Part shown: positions 15,946 to 25,968 of the stretch, piece after piece
Position numbering within the stretch: position 1 is the first letter of the stretch
Layout of the letters: the number at the start of each line of letters is the position of its first letter
Source of the DNA: Pseudomonas gingeri
GTDB taxonomy: Bacteria > Pseudomonadota > Gammaproteobacteria > Pseudomonadales > Pseudomonadaceae
Direction of reading: 5' to 3'
Assembly: GCF_013385635.1 (NCBI RefSeq)
Contig: NZ_JACAPR010000024.1
Location: 1-55,084 of the forward strand
DNA length: 55,084 bases
Position numbers and translations under genes: made by a program
The notes under the pieces: model-generated
What the model was told of the DNA's origin: nothing
Databases searched by the model: none
What the model saw: the letters and a program-made list of their open reading frames with translations, nothing else

Positions 15946-17436
15946 ATGCAGATTATGCACAGGCTAAAGCACGGCCTTCTTCAGGCCGCCGGTTGGCTGT
16001 TCTACATGAGTTTGCTGATGGGGCTGGCCTCATTGCTGCCGACTTCGACCTTCGACGCCGAATCCAAGGACTTCATCTTCCTGATCGGTGCCGTGGGCAT
16101 CTGGCGCTACTCCATGGGCGCCACCCATTTCGTGCGCGGGATGATCTTCCTCTACATCGTCTACCCGCACCTGCGGCGCAAACTGCGCAAGCTGGGCAAG
16201 GCCACGGACCCGTCCCAGGTGTTCCTGATGGTCACCAGCTTCCGCATCGACGCCCTGACCACCGCCCAGGTCTACAGCTCGGTGATCCGCGAGGCCATCG
16301 ACTGCGGCTTCCCGACCACCGTGGTCTGTTCCCTGGTGGAAATGTCCGACGAACTGCTGGTCAAGAGCCTCTGGGCCAGGATGAATCCGCCCGAGCGGGT
16401 CAAGCTCGACTTCGTGCGGATCGCCGGCACCGGCAAGCGCGACGGCCTGGCCTTCGGTTTCCGGGCGATCTCCCGGCACCTGCCGGACGACCGCGCAGTG
16501 GTCGCGGTGATCGACGGCGACACCGTGCTCAGCGAAGGCGTGGTGCGCAAGACAGTGCCCTGGTTCCAGCTGTTCGACAATGTCGGCGGCCTGACCACCA
16601 ACGAATTCTGCGAAGTGCGCGGTGGCTACATCATGAGCGAATGGCACAAGCTGCGCTTCGCCCAGCGCCATATCAACATGTGCTCCATGGCCCTGTCCAA
16701 GCGCGTGCTGACCATGACCGGACGCATGTCGGTATTCCGCGCCAGCGTGGTCACCGACCCGGGCTTTATCGCCGACGTCGAAAGCGACTCGCTGCAGCAC
16801 TGGCGCCTGGGCCGCTTCAAGTTCCTCACCGGCGACGACAAGTCCAGCTGGTTCAGCCTGATGCGCCTGGGCTACGACACCTTCTACGTGCCCGACGCGG
16901 CGATCCACACCGTGGAACACCCGCCGGAAAAGAGCTTCATCAAATCCAGCCGCAAGCTGATGTACCGCTGGTACGGCAACAACCTGCGACAGAACTCGCG
17001 GGCCCTGGGCCTGGGGATCCGCCGCCTCGGCCTGTTCACCAGCGTCGTCTTGTTCGACCAGCGCGTGTCGATGTGGACCTCGCTGCTGGGACTGACCGTG
17101 GCGCTGATCGCCAGCTTCAAGTACGGCATCGCGTTCATCCTCGCCTACCTGCTGTGGATCGGCATCACCCGCCTGATCCTGACGATCCTGCTGGCCTGCT
17201 CGGGGCACACCATCGGCCCGGCCTACCCGGCGATCCTCTATTACAACCAGATCGTCGGCGCACTGATGAAGATCTACGTGTTCTTCCGCCTCGACCGTCA
17301 ATCCTGGACCCGCCAGGACACCAAATTGAGCCGCGACCTCGCCAGCTTTCAAGGTTGGTTCAACACCTGGTCGTCTCGGACCATGACCTTCTCTGCCGGC
17401 AGCATCTTCGTCGCCGTGCTGATGACGATGGTCTGA
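15946..17436 (+). CDS. alg8: Alginate polymerase Alg8 (mannuronan synthase, GT2)
   Basis: A 496-residue inner-membrane family 2 glycosyltransferase that polymerises mannuronate from GDP-mannuronic acid together with Alg44. Two N-terminal membrane segments (about residues 11-31 and 40-70) precede the cytosolic GT domain with VIDGDTVL (metal/substrate Asp, about 187-194), DPGFIADVESDSLQHWRLG and the product-site region FLTGDDKSSW. At least three C-terminal membrane segments follow (about 373-430 and the extreme C-terminus). SRKLMYRWYGNN replaces the QxxRW motif of cellulose synthases, as usual for Alg8. P. aeruginosa Alg8 has 494 residues. An alternative ATG at 15955 would give 493 residues. 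Confidence 0.96.
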   Translation: MQIMHRLKHGLLQAAGWLFYMSLLMGLASLLPTSTFDAESKDFIFLIGAVGIWRYSMGATHFVRGMIFLYIVYPHLRRKLRKLGKATDPSQVFLMVTSFRIDALTTAQVYSSVIREAIDCGFPTTVVCSLVEMSDELLVKSLWARMNPPERVKLDFVRIAGTGKRDGLAFGFRAISRHLPDDRAVVAVIDGDTVLSEGVVRKTVPWFQLFDNVGGLTTNEFCEVRGGYIMSEWHKLRFAQRHINMCSMALSKRVLTMTGRMSVFRASVVTDPGFIADVESDSLQHWRLGRFKFLTGDDKSSWFSLMRLGYDTFYVPDAAIHTVEHPPEKSFIKSSRKLMYRWYGNNLRQNSRALGLGIRRLGLFTSVVLFDQRVSMWTSLLGLTVALIASFKYGIAFILAYLLWIGITRLILTILLACSGHTIGPAYPAILYYNQIVGALMKIYVFFRLDRQSWTRQDTKLSRDLASFQGWFNTWSSRTMTFSAGSIFVAVLMTMV

Positions 17437-17472
17437 CCCGACTCGCCTGAATTAGCTAACGGAGCTTTACTC

Positions 17473-18645
17473 ATGAACTCGAAAGTCAACGCCAATGTCG
17501 TCCACGAATCCGAAGCCCAGCGCCAGCATGCCCGGGTGAAAATCCCGGCCAGGCTGCGGTTCTTCGGCACCGAGGGCAAGCCCCTGGAAGCCCGGGTCGA
17601 AGACCTGTCCGCCGGCGGCCTGAGCTTCCACCTGCCGCAGCAACTGGCCGTGACCCCGGGCGAAGTGCACAAGGGGCGACTGCAGTTCGTCATCGACAAC
17701 CTCGGCCTGGCCATGGACGTCGAATTGCAGATCCGCTCCTACGATCGCCAGAGCGGTCGTGTCGGCTGCCAGTTCCAGAATCTGGAACAACAGGATATCG
17801 CCACCCTGCGCCACCTGATCACCTCGCATCTGGCCGGCGACATCGTCAGCATGGGTGACGTGCTCGCCACCCTGCAGCGCGACAACTTCACCAAGGCGCG
17901 CAAGAAAAAGGATGACGGCAGCGGCCTGAGCCCGCTCGGTCGCCTGCGCGCCGTGACCTTCAGCCTCGGCGTCTTCGTCGTCGGCCTGGCGGCTTTCGGT
18001 TTTGTCCTCAAATCGGTCTACGGCATGTACTTCGTCAGCCACGCCCAGGCCGGCCTGGTCAGCGTGCAAGGGATGAACGTCACCATGCCCCGCGACGGCA
18101 CCGTGCAGAGCCTGATCAAGGATGACAGCGTTGCCGCCAAGGGCGCCCCGCTGGCGACCTTCAGCACAAGCATGCTCGACGTGCTCAAGGGCCACCTGGA
18201 CGAAGACCAGTTGCAGCCGGCCAAGGTCGAGGAACTGTTCGGCAAGCAGATGACCGGCACCCTGACCTCGCCCTGCGACTGCGTGGTTGCCCGGCAACTG
18301 GTCGCCAACGGCCAATACGCCAGCAAGGGCGACGTGATCTTCCAGCTGGTGCCCCGCAACAGCGTCGCCAACGTCGAGGCGCGGTTCTCCTATCGCCAGT
18401 TCGGCGAAGTGCGTCCGGGCACCCGGGTGAACTTCCAGGTCGCCGGTGAAGACCAGGTCCGCCAGGGCAAGATCGTCAGCAGCACCAGCCTGAAAAGCGA
18501 CGACCTGTCCTCGGATATCCGTGTCCTGATCAAGCCTGACGAAACCCTCGACAGCACCCTTGCCGGCCGTCCGGTGGAAGTCAACAGCGACCGCGGTCCG
18601 AGCGTGAACTGGCTGATCGACAAAGCCATGGCCGCCGGTCTGTAA
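17473..18645 (+). CDS. alg44: Alginate co-polymerase and c-di-GMP receptor Alg44
   Basis: A 390-residue inner-membrane protein that binds cyclic di-GMP and activates Alg8. The N-terminal PilZ domain has the receptor motif R17-xxx-R21 (RQHAR) and D44-x-S46-xx-G49 (DLSAGG), at the same positions as the residues shown to bind c-di-GMP in P. aeruginosa. One membrane segment (about residues 157-180) leads to a periplasmic HlyD/membrane-fusion-like domain (about 190-380). GGAG stands 8 nt before the ATG, 36 bp after alg8. Length matches the family (389 in P. aeruginosa). Confidence 0.97.
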   Translation: MNSKVNANVVHESEAQRQHARVKIPARLRFFGTEGKPLEARVEDLSAGGLSFHLPQQLAVTPGEVHKGRLQFVIDNLGLAMDVELQIRSYDRQSGRVGCQFQNLEQQDIATLRHLITSHLAGDIVSMGDVLATLQRDNFTKARKKKDDGSGLSPLGRLRAVTFSLGVFVVGLAAFGFVLKSVYGMYFVSHAQAGLVSVQGMNVTMPRDGTVQSLIKDDSVAAKGAPLATFSTSMLDVLKGHLDEDQLQPAKVEELFGKQMTGTLTSPCDCVVARQLVANGQYASKGDVIFQLVPRNSVANVEARFSYRQFGEVRPGTRVNFQVAGEDQVRQGKIVSSTSLKSDDLSSDIRVLIKPDETLDSTLAGRPVEVNSDRGPSVNWLIDKAMAAGL

Positions 18646-18654
18646 GCAGAGGAC

Positions 18655-20064
18655 ATGCCTGTGACGACCTTACGAACCCTGCCCCTACCGCTGACACTGG
18701 CCATGGCGATCAGCCTGGCCGGTTGCGCCGGCCTGCCCGACCAGCGCCTGGCCAACGAAGCGCTCAAGCGCGGCGATACCGCCCTGGCCGAGCAGAATTA
18801 TCGCAAGCTGGCGGACCTGGGCTACAGCGACGCACAGGTCGGCCTGGCCGATATCCAGGTGGAAAGCCGCGATCCGGCGCAGATCAGGCAGGCGGAAGCG
18901 ACCTACCGCGCCGCCGCCGACACCTCGCCCCGTGCCCAGGCACGCCTGGGCCGGTTGCTGGTGGCCAAGCCCGGCGCGACCGAGGCCGAACACCACGAAG
19001 CCGAAGGCCTGCTGAAAAAGGCCTTCGCCAACGGTGAAGGCAACACCCTGATCCCCCTGGCGATGCTCTACCTGCAATTCCCGCAGAGCTTCCCCGGTGT
19101 CGATGCCCAGCGGCAGATCAGCCAATGGCGCAGCGCCGGCTATCCGGAAGCGGGCCTGGCGCAAGTGCTGCTCTACCGTACCCAGGACACCTACGACCAG
19201 CACCTGGACGAGGTGGAAAAGATCTGCAAGGCCGCGCTCAACAGCACGGATATCTGCTACGTCGAACTCGCCACCGTGTACCAGAAACGTGCCCAGCCGG
19301 ACCAGCAGGCCGAACTGCTCAAGCAACTGCAGGCCGCCTACAGCCGTGGCACCGTCGGTGCCCAGCGGATGGATAGCGTGGCCCGCGTGCTCAGCGATTC
19401 GAGCCTCGGCCAGCCGGATGCGAAAACCGCGCAGGCGATGCTCGAACAGGTCGCCCCCGGCTACCCGGCTTCCTGGGTCAGCCTGGCACAACTGCTCTAC
19501 GACTTCCCCGACCTGGGCGATGTCGACCAGATGATGGAGTACCTGAACAACGGCCGCGCCGCCGACCAGCCTCGCGCCGAACTGTTGCTGGGCAAGCTCT
19601 ACTACGAAGGCAAATGGGTGCCGGCGGATGCCAGACAGGCCGAAGCCCACTTCCAGAAAGCCCTCGGCAAGGAAGTCGCCGCCGATTACTACCTGGGACA
19701 GATCTATCGCCGTGGCTACCTCGGCCAGGTCTACCCGCAGAAGGCCCTCGATCACCTGCTCAAGGCCGCCCGCAACGGCCAGAACAGTGCCGACTTCGCC
19801 ATCGCCCAGCTGTTTTCCCAGGGCCGCGGGACCAAGCCCGATCCGCTCAACGCCTACGTCTTCAGCCAGCTGGCCAAGGTCCAGGACACACCACAGGCCA
19901 ATGAGCTGGCCCAACAACTCGAAGAACAACTGCCGCCCGCACAGCGCGCCGACGCCCAGCGCCTGCTGCAACAGGAGCAGCGACTGCGCGGGACCCTGAG
20001 CCGTAACCCGCTGGACCTGCAACAAGCCCTGCAAGAAGGCGACAGCGAGGAAAAAACCCTATGA
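18655..20064 (+). CDS. algK: Alginate export outer-membrane lipoprotein AlgK
   Basis: A 469-residue TPR/Sel1-like repeat scaffold that positions the AlgE porin and protects the polymer in the periplasm. The lipoprotein signal LAMAISLAGCAG gives a lipidated Cys near residue 23. Helical repeat pairs rich in A, L, G and Y run through the whole mature part (for example RADAQRLLQQEQRLRGTL near the end). The ATG at 18655 directly abuts the GAGGA site; the in-frame GTG at 18661, with 7-nt spacing, is an equally likely start. The stop codon overlaps the algE ATG (ATGA), indicating coupled translation. Confidence 0.95.
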   Translation: MPVTTLRTLPLPLTLAMAISLAGCAGLPDQRLANEALKRGDTALAEQNYRKLADLGYSDAQVGLADIQVESRDPAQIRQAEATYRAAADTSPRAQARLGRLLVAKPGATEAEHHEAEGLLKKAFANGEGNTLIPLAMLYLQFPQSFPGVDAQRQISQWRSAGYPEAGLAQVLLYRTQDTYDQHLDEVEKICKAALNSTDICYVELATVYQKRAQPDQQAELLKQLQAAYSRGTVGAQRMDSVARVLSDSSLGQPDAKTAQAMLEQVAPGYPASWVSLAQLLYDFPDLGDVDQMMEYLNNGRAADQPRAELLLGKLYYEGKWVPADARQAEAHFQKALGKEVAADYYLGQIYRRGYLGQVYPQKALDHLLKAARNGQNSADFAIAQLFSQGRGTKPDPLNAYVFSQLAKVQDTPQANELAQQLEEQLPPAQRADAQRLLQQEQRLRGTLSRNPLDLQQALQEGDSEEKTL

Positions 20065-21545
20065 CACTCAATCCTTTCGTGAAGGCCGGTATCGGCCTGA
20101 GCTTTGCCCTGGCCTGGTCCACACCGACCCTGGCAGCGCTCAGCGACACCCAGAATTTTGGCCTGGAAGTGAAGATCACCGCGCAATCGGAAGACGACCG
20201 TGACCTCGGCACCCTCAAGGGTGGCGACGCCAACGGCATCGGCCTCGACCTGCGCCCATGGGTCTACGGCGAAAGCGGCAACTGGAGCGCCTACGCCATG
20301 GGCCAGGCCGTGACCGCCACCGATATCATCGAGACCGACACCCTGCAGCAATCCGACAGCAGCCAGGAAACCTCGAGCAACGATGCGCGCAAACCGGACA
20401 AGAGCTACCTGGCCCTGCGCGAATTCTGGGTCGGCTACAAGGGCTTGACCCCCTATCCGGGCGAGATCCTCAAGTTCGGTCGCCAACGCCTGCGCAACGA
20501 TGACGGGCAATGGCGCGACACCAATATCGAAGCGCTGAACTGGACCTTCGACACCACCCTGCTGCGGGCCAACCTGGGTACCGCGGAACGGTTCAGCGAG
20601 TACCGCACCGACCTCACCGAGCTGGCGCCCAAGGACAAGGACCGCCTGCATGTCTATGGCGATGTCGCCTACCAGTGGACACCGGGGCAATGGGTCGGCG
20701 TGCGCGCCCACCACACCCACGACGACGGCAAGCTCGACTACCCGACCCCGGGTGTCGCCGCCGACCCGCTGGACAAGAAGGAAAACGGCGACCTGACCTG
20801 GCTCGGCCTGGAAGCCAATAGCGACGCCTACAACTGGCGCAATACCAACACCGTCAACTACTGGGCCAGCCTGACCGGCATGAGCGGCAACCGCGACAGC
20901 GTCAATGCGCTCAACGCCGACGGCAGCCGTCCGGTCGACGCCAGGCACAGCGACAGCATCAACGGCTGGGCCACCGACCTGGGTATCCGCGTGCGCCTCG
21001 ACCCGAACTGGCAGGTCGGCGCCGCCTATGCCCGAGCCAGCGGCGACTACGAACAGAACGGCCTGGAAAGCAACCGTTCGAACTTCACCGGTACCCGCTC
21101 GCGAACCCATCGCTTCGGCGAAGCCTTCCGTGGCGAACTGAACAACCTGCAGACCGCCACCCTGTTCGGTTCCTGGCAGTTGCGCGAGGACTACGACGCC
21201 AGCCTGGTCTACCACAAGTTCTGGCGCGTCGACGGCAACAAGGACGTCGGCAGCAACGGCATCAACGCCGTGCAGAACAACTACGACGACGCCACCGGCG
21301 CCCTGCTCTCCAGCACCTCGCTGCCGTTGCAGGACGGCAAGAAAGACATGGGCCAGGAGATGGATCTGGTGGTCACCAAGTACTTCAAGCAGGGCCTGCT
21401 GCCGGCGGCCCTCAGCCAATCCATCGATGAGCCCTCGGCGCTGGTGCGCTTTCGCGGCGGCGTGTTCAAGCCGGGCGATGCCTACGGCAAGGACGTCGAC
21501 TCCTACATGCACCGCGCGTTCATTGACGTGATCTGGCGCTTCTGA
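20061..21545 (+). CDS. algE: Outer-membrane alginate porin AlgE
   Basis: A 494-residue beta-barrel through which alginate leaves the cell. A signal peptide ends near WSTPTLA-AL (about residue 24). The mature protein alternates aromatic/hydrophobic and polar residues in beta-strand patterns and ends in RAFIDVIWRF, with the C-terminal Phe expected of outer-membrane barrels. Many Arg/Lys-rich strands (LALREFWVGYKG, ILKFGRQRLRND) fit the basic pore lining known for AlgE. P. aeruginosa AlgE has 490 residues. It overlaps algK by 4 bp. Confidence 0.96.
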   Translation: MTLNPFVKAGIGLSFALAWSTPTLAALSDTQNFGLEVKITAQSEDDRDLGTLKGGDANGIGLDLRPWVYGESGNWSAYAMGQAVTATDIIETDTLQQSDSSQETSSNDARKPDKSYLALREFWVGYKGLTPYPGEILKFGRQRLRNDDGQWRDTNIEALNWTFDTTLLRANLGTAERFSEYRTDLTELAPKDKDRLHVYGDVAYQWTPGQWVGVRAHHTHDDGKLDYPTPGVAADPLDKKENGDLTWLGLEANSDAYNWRNTNTVNYWASLTGMSGNRDSVNALNADGSRPVDARHSDSINGWATDLGIRVRLDPNWQVGAAYARASGDYEQNGLESNRSNFTGTRSRTHRFGEAFRGELNNLQTATLFGSWQLREDYDASLVYHKFWRVDGNKDVGSNGINAVQNNYDDATGALLSSTSLPLQDGKKDMGQEMDLVVTKYFKQGLLPAALSQSIDEPSALVRFRGGVFKPGDAYGKDVDSYMHRAFIDVIWRF

Positions 21546-21571
21546 TGCAGATCGCCAAGGGAGTGTCCGAG

Positions 21572-23161
21572 ATGAACCCTATCGCCATGCAAGGCCCGCT
21601 CAGTGTCCTGGCCGCCGCCCTGCTGCTGGCCAGCAGCGCCGCCTTCGGCAATGCCGAGCCAGCGCTCGCCAAGACCGAGCGCGCACCGACCATTGTCAAG
21701 GAACTGCAACAGGCCAAGACCTACACCGTCAGCAGCGCCCCGACCGAACCGCTGCACCTGGAAAAACCCAAGCTGCCGGACCTCACCGGCTACACCGCCG
21801 AGGCGGTCGCGGCGAAGATCGTGCGCGGCAAGCCGGGCAAGATCAGCGTGCGTCGGATGATGCAGGAAGACGCCCTGAAGGACTTTATCGGCGGCGACAA
21901 CAAGATGGCCGAATGGGTGGTCCGCCAGCACGGCATTCCCCAGGCGATCTTCGTCGACGACGGTTATATCAACCTCAAGGACCTGAGCAGGAAGCTGCCG
22001 AAAAACTATATCAGCGAAACCTCGCCGGGGGTGTTCCTCGCCAGGCTGCCGATCGTCGTCGGGCGCCACGGCATCCTCGAAATCGACCAGCAGACCCAGG
22101 AACTGCGGCTGTCCCAGGAAGGCGGTTCGTTCCTGATCAACGACGGTCAGTTGTTCATCCGTAATACCAAGGTCACCGGCTGGCGCGAAGCGGACAACGG
22201 CCCCGCCACCTTCCGCTCGCCCAAGGAGTTCCGCCCATTCCTGCTGGCCTGGGGCGGCACCGAGACCTATATCGTCAACAGCCAGATGGCCAGCTTCGGC
22301 TATGCCAACAGCAAGTCCTACGGCGTGAGTATTTCCCAGTACACGCCGAACATGGCCAAGGTCCTCAAGCGACCCGAGCCGACCGGCTGGATCATCGGTT
22401 CGCAGTTCTCGGACATGTGGTACGGCTTCTACTGCTACGAGACCCGCGACTTCGTGGTCAAGGGCAACACCTACCGCGACAACATCGTCTACGGCATCGA
22501 CCCCCACGACCGTTCGCACCGGCTGATCATCGCCGACAACACCGTCCACGGGACCAAGAAGAAGCACGGCATCATCATTTCCCGGGAGGTGAACGACAGC
22601 TTCATCTTCAACAACCGCAGCTACGACAACCACCTCTCGGGCCTGGTGATCGACCGTAACAGCGTCAACAACCTGATCGCCTACAACGAGATCTACAAGA
22701 ACCACACCGACGGCATCACCCTCTACGAGAGTGCCGACAACCTGATCTATGGCAACAAGGTGATCAGCAACAAACGCCACGGCATCCGTATCCGCAACAG
22801 CGTGAACATCCGCCTGTACGAGAACGTCTCCATGGCCAACGGCCTGACCGGCATCTACGGCCACATCAAGGACCTGACCGACACCGACCGTGACATCAAG
22901 CTCGACCCGTTCGATGCCGAAGTCTCGCTGATCGTGGTCGGCGGCGAGCTGGCCGGTAACGGCAGCGGCCCACTGTCCATCGACTCGCCGTTGAGTGTCG
23001 AGCTGTACCGGGTGTCCATGCTCGCCCCGGCGAAAAACAGCGGCATCAGCTTCACCGGGATTCTCGGCGATCGCCAGGATGAAATTCTCGACCTGCTGGT
23101 GCGCCAGCAGAAAGCCGTGCTGATCGACCCCGTCGAACGCCAGACCCAACTGCGGGATTGA
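21572..23161 (+). CDS. algG: Poly(beta-D-mannuronate) C5-epimerase AlgG
   Basis: A 529-residue periplasmic enzyme that converts mannuronate residues in the polymer to L-guluronate. A signal peptide (LSVLAAALLLASSAAFGNAE) is followed by a right-handed parallel beta-helix of NosD/CASH-type repeats (about residues 200-460: NVIYG-, NLIYGNKVISN-like rungs). The catalytic motif DPHDRS is present in YGIDPHDRSHRL. An upstream in-frame ATG at 21545 overlaps the algE stop, but GGGAG lies 8 nt before ATG 21572, which also gives a better signal peptide, so that start is preferred. Confidence 0.95.
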   Translation: MNPIAMQGPLSVLAAALLLASSAAFGNAEPALAKTERAPTIVKELQQAKTYTVSSAPTEPLHLEKPKLPDLTGYTAEAVAAKIVRGKPGKISVRRMMQEDALKDFIGGDNKMAEWVVRQHGIPQAIFVDDGYINLKDLSRKLPKNYISETSPGVFLARLPIVVGRHGILEIDQQTQELRLSQEGGSFLINDGQLFIRNTKVTGWREADNGPATFRSPKEFRPFLLAWGGTETYIVNSQMASFGYANSKSYGVSISQYTPNMAKVLKRPEPTGWIIGSQFSDMWYGFYCYETRDFVVKGNTYRDNIVYGIDPHDRSHRLIIADNTVHGTKKKHGIIISREVNDSFIFNNRSYDNHLSGLVIDRNSVNNLIAYNEIYKNHTDGITLYESADNLIYGNKVISNKRHGIRIRNSVNIRLYENVSMANGLTGIYGHIKDLTDTDRDIKLDPFDAEVSLIVVGGELAGNGSGPLSIDSPLSVELYRVSMLAPAKNSGISFTGILGDRQDEILDLLVRQQKAVLIDPVERQTQLRD

Positions 23162-23172
23162 GGATGACCTTT

Positions 23173-24606
23173 ATGAACCCACACCTGATCAAACTGCTCG
23201 GCCTGTCCGGCCTCGCCGCGGCGATGTTCGCCGCCAGCGGCAACCTGCGGGCCGAGGACGTCCAGGCACCGAACTTCACCGCACAGCCCTGCTGCAGCCT
23301 GTGCCCGGCGGCCCATGACGCGAAGAACTACGTCACCCGCTACCAGCAGAACTTCACCACGCTGGTCCAGGCCCAGGGCGACTGGCTGTTCCGTACCCAG
23401 GAAGACCTGCGCACCGAATTCGACACCACGTCGGCCGGCTACAAGCGCATGCAACAGTTGCACGACGCCTTCAAGAGCAAGGGCGTGGAACTGGTGGTGG
23501 TCTATCAGCCGACCCGTGGCCTGGTGGACCGCAACAAACTGTTCCCGGCTGAACGCGACAAGTTCGACTACGAGAAGGCCCTGCACAACTACCAGGCCAT
23601 GCTCGGACGCTTCGCGAAAATGGGCTATCACGTCCCGGACCTGTCGCCCCTGACCAACGAACAGCAGGCCCACGATTTCTACTTCCGTGGCGACCAGCAC
23701 TGGACCCCGTACGGTGCCGAGCGCACCGCGAAGATCGTCGCCGAGACGGTGAAACAGGTCCCCGGCTTCGCCGACATTCCCCATCGCGAATTCGAGACCA
23801 AGGTCTCCGGGCGCATGGGCAAGACCGGCACCCTGCACAACATGGCCGGTCAACTGTGCGGCACCAGCTACGCGATCCAGTACATGGAACAGTTCAGCAC
23901 CGAGCCCAAGGGCGAGGCGGCGGACGGCGACCTGTTCGGCGATTCCGGCAACCCGCAGATCACCCTGGTGGGTACCAGTCACAGCGGCAAGAACTACAAC
24001 TTCGCCGGTTTTCTGCAACAGTACATCGGCGCCGACATCCTCAACGTCGCCTTCCCCGGCGGTGGCCTGGAAGGTTCGATGTTGCAGTACCTGGGCAGCG
24101 ACGAGTTCCAGAAGACCCCGCCGAAGATCCTTATCTGGGAATTCTCGCCGCTGTATCGCCTCGACCAGGAAACCATCTACCGGCAGATGATGGCGCTGCT
24201 CGACAACGGTTGCGAAGGCAAGAGCGCCGACATGAGCGCCAGCACCACGGTCAAGCCGGGCAAGAACGAACTGCTGGTCAACAGCAACAACCGCGACCTG
24301 CGCAACAGCGCCCACCAGGTCGACATCCGCTTCGCCGACACCTCGGTGAAAACCCTGCACGCCACCCTCTGGTACATGAACGGACGCCACGAGGACATCA
24401 AGATCGAGAAACCGGAAACCTCCGACACGGACGGACGTTTCGCCTTCGAACTGCGCACCGACGAAGACTGGGCCAACCAGAACCTGCTGGCCGTCGAAGT
24501 CCAGGGCCCGGAAGCGGGCACCGCACCGCAGAAAGTCGAGGCGAAGATCTGCAAACGCAACGTATTCCCCAGCGCTGAGCCCCACAGGGCGCAGGCCGGG
24601 TTATGA
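23173..24606 (+). CDS. algX: Alginate O-acetyltransferase AlgX
   Basis: A 477-residue periplasmic SGNH-hydrolase-like protein that transfers acetyl groups onto mannuronan and binds the polymer. A signal peptide ends near SGNLRAED. The catalytic pair is in DQHWTPYGAE (Asp and His), and the nucleophile Ser is in GTSHSGKNYNF. The C-terminal third is a carbohydrate-binding beta domain. Cys residues in QPCCSLCPAA near the mature N-terminus are probably disulfide-bonded. Start codons at 23158 (TTG) and 23164 (ATG) are in frame, but GAGGA is spaced 8 nt from ATG 23173. P. aeruginosa AlgX has 474 residues. Confidence 0.95.
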   Translation: MNPHLIKLLGLSGLAAAMFAASGNLRAEDVQAPNFTAQPCCSLCPAAHDAKNYVTRYQQNFTTLVQAQGDWLFRTQEDLRTEFDTTSAGYKRMQQLHDAFKSKGVELVVVYQPTRGLVDRNKLFPAERDKFDYEKALHNYQAMLGRFAKMGYHVPDLSPLTNEQQAHDFYFRGDQHWTPYGAERTAKIVAETVKQVPGFADIPHREFETKVSGRMGKTGTLHNMAGQLCGTSYAIQYMEQFSTEPKGEAADGDLFGDSGNPQITLVGTSHSGKNYNFAGFLQQYIGADILNVAFPGGGLEGSMLQYLGSDEFQKTPPKILIWEFSPLYRLDQETIYRQMMALLDNGCEGKSADMSASTTVKPGKNELLVNSNNRDLRNSAHQVDIRFADTSVKTLHATLWYMNGRHEDIKIEKPETSDTDGRFAFELRTDEDWANQNLLAVEVQGPEAGTAPQKVEAKICKRNVFPSAEPHRAQAGL

Positions 24607-24617
24607 GGTGCCTACCG

Positions 24618-25733
24618 ATGAAACTCCGCACATTGCTCGTTCCTTCCCTGCTCGGCCTGACGGTCTTCGCCGCAACGACCCAGGCCGCCGCGCCGCTGCG
24701 TCCGCCGCAGGGTTACTTCGCCGCCGTCGACAAGTTCAAGAGCGGCGACAACAGTGAAGGCTGCGACGCCATGCCCCAGCCCTACACCGGCCAGTTGCAG
24801 TTCCGCAGCAAATACGAGGGCTCCGACAAGGCCCGCGCGACCCTCAACGTGCAGTCGGAAAAAGCCTTTCGCGACACCACCGCCGACATCACCAAGATGG
24901 AACGTGGCACCAGCAAGCGGGTGATGCAGTTCATGCGTGACGGTCGCCCGGAACAGTTGAGCTGTACCCTGAGCTGGCTGACCGCCTGGGCCCAGGCCGA
25001 TGCGCTGATGTCCAAGGACTTCAACCACACTGGCAAGTCCATGCGCAAATGGGCCCTGGGCAGCATGGCCTCGGCCTATATCCGCCTGAAGTTCTCCGAC
25101 TCCCATCCGCTGGCGACCCACCAGAAGGAAGCGCAACAGATCGAGGCCTGGTTCAGCAAGATGGCCGACCAGGTAGTGAGCGACTGGGACAACCTGCCGC
25201 TGGACAAGACCAACAATCACTCGTACTGGGCCGCCTGGTCGGTGATGGCGACCGCCATCGCCACCGACCGTCGCGACCTCTTCGACTGGGCCGTGAAGGA
25301 ATACAAGGTCGGCGCCAACCAGGTCGACCCGCAGGGGTTCCTGCCCAACGAGCTCAAGCGCCAGCAGCGCGCCCTGGCCTACCACAACTACGCGCTGCCT
25401 CCTCTGGCGATGATCGCCAGCTTTGCCCTGGTCAACGGCGTCGACCTGCGCCAGGAAAACAACGGTGCGCTCAAGCGCCTGGGTGACCGGGTGCTGGCCG
25501 GGGTCAAGGACCCCGGGGAATTCCAGGCGAAAAACGGCAAGGAACAGGACATGACCGACCTCAAGGTCGACTCGAAATTCGCCTGGCTCGAACCGTTCTG
25601 CACGCTCTACACCTGTCCGGCGGATGTGCTCGAACGCAAGCATGGGATGCAACCGTTCAAGACCTTCCGCCTCGGCGGCGACCTGACCAAGGTCTACGAC
25701 CCGACGCACGAGAAAGGCAACAAAGGCTCGTAA
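24618..25733 (+). CDS. algL: Periplasmic alginate lyase AlgL (PL5)
   Basis: A 371-residue polysaccharide lyase family 5 enzyme that cleaves mannuronate linkages by beta-elimination and clears polymer stranded in the periplasm. A signal peptide (LLVPSLLGLTVFAATTQAAAP) precedes an alpha/alpha-toroid. The active-site motif NNHSYWAAW (catalytic Asn-His region) and WLEPFC with DLKVDSKFAWLE are visible. The ATG at 24618 follows GAGG at 24605-24608 within the end of algX; an earlier in-frame ATG (24603) would leave a poorer signal peptide. Followed by a 235-bp repeat-filled gap before algI. Confidence 0.95.
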   Translation: MKLRTLLVPSLLGLTVFAATTQAAAPLRPPQGYFAAVDKFKSGDNSEGCDAMPQPYTGQLQFRSKYEGSDKARATLNVQSEKAFRDTTADITKMERGTSKRVMQFMRDGRPEQLSCTLSWLTAWAQADALMSKDFNHTGKSMRKWALGSMASAYIRLKFSDSHPLATHQKEAQQIEAWFSKMADQVVSDWDNLPLDKTNNHSYWAAWSVMATAIATDRRDLFDWAVKEYKVGANQVDPQGFLPNELKRQQRALAYHNYALPPLAMIASFALVNGVDLRQENNGALKRLGDRVLAGVKDPGEFQAKNGKEQDMTDLKVDSKFAWLEPFCTLYTCPADVLERKHGMQPFKTFRLGGDLTKVYDPTHEKGNKGS

Positions 25734-25880
25734 CCCCTGTGGGAGGGGGCTTGCCCCCGAGCTAAAAGCTTACCGATCGTTCCCACGCTCTGCGTGGGCA
25801 TGCAGCCCGTGACGCTTTGCGTCACAAAACGGACGCAGAGCGTCCAGAGAGGCGTTCCTTTGCTGCGCGTGGGAACGATC
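25734..25880. repeat. REP-like hairpin plus composite palindrome between algL and algI
   Basis: A GTGGGAGGGGGCTTGCCCCC hairpin (25739-25758) is followed at 25775-25880 by the composite palindrome. That begins GATCGTTCCCACGC and ends GCGTGGGAACGATC, with inner GTGACGCTTTGCGTCAC and GGACGCAGAGCGTCC stems. The whole 106-bp unit could fold into one long imperfect hairpin in the alginate transcript. Confidence 0.85.
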
Positions 25881-25968
25881 GACACAGGTACGTAATACCC
25901 CGCGGTTTTCATGGGGGGTTTGGGGGGGCTTCGGCCCTTGAACGTTGATTAAACAAGGAGAGATCGGG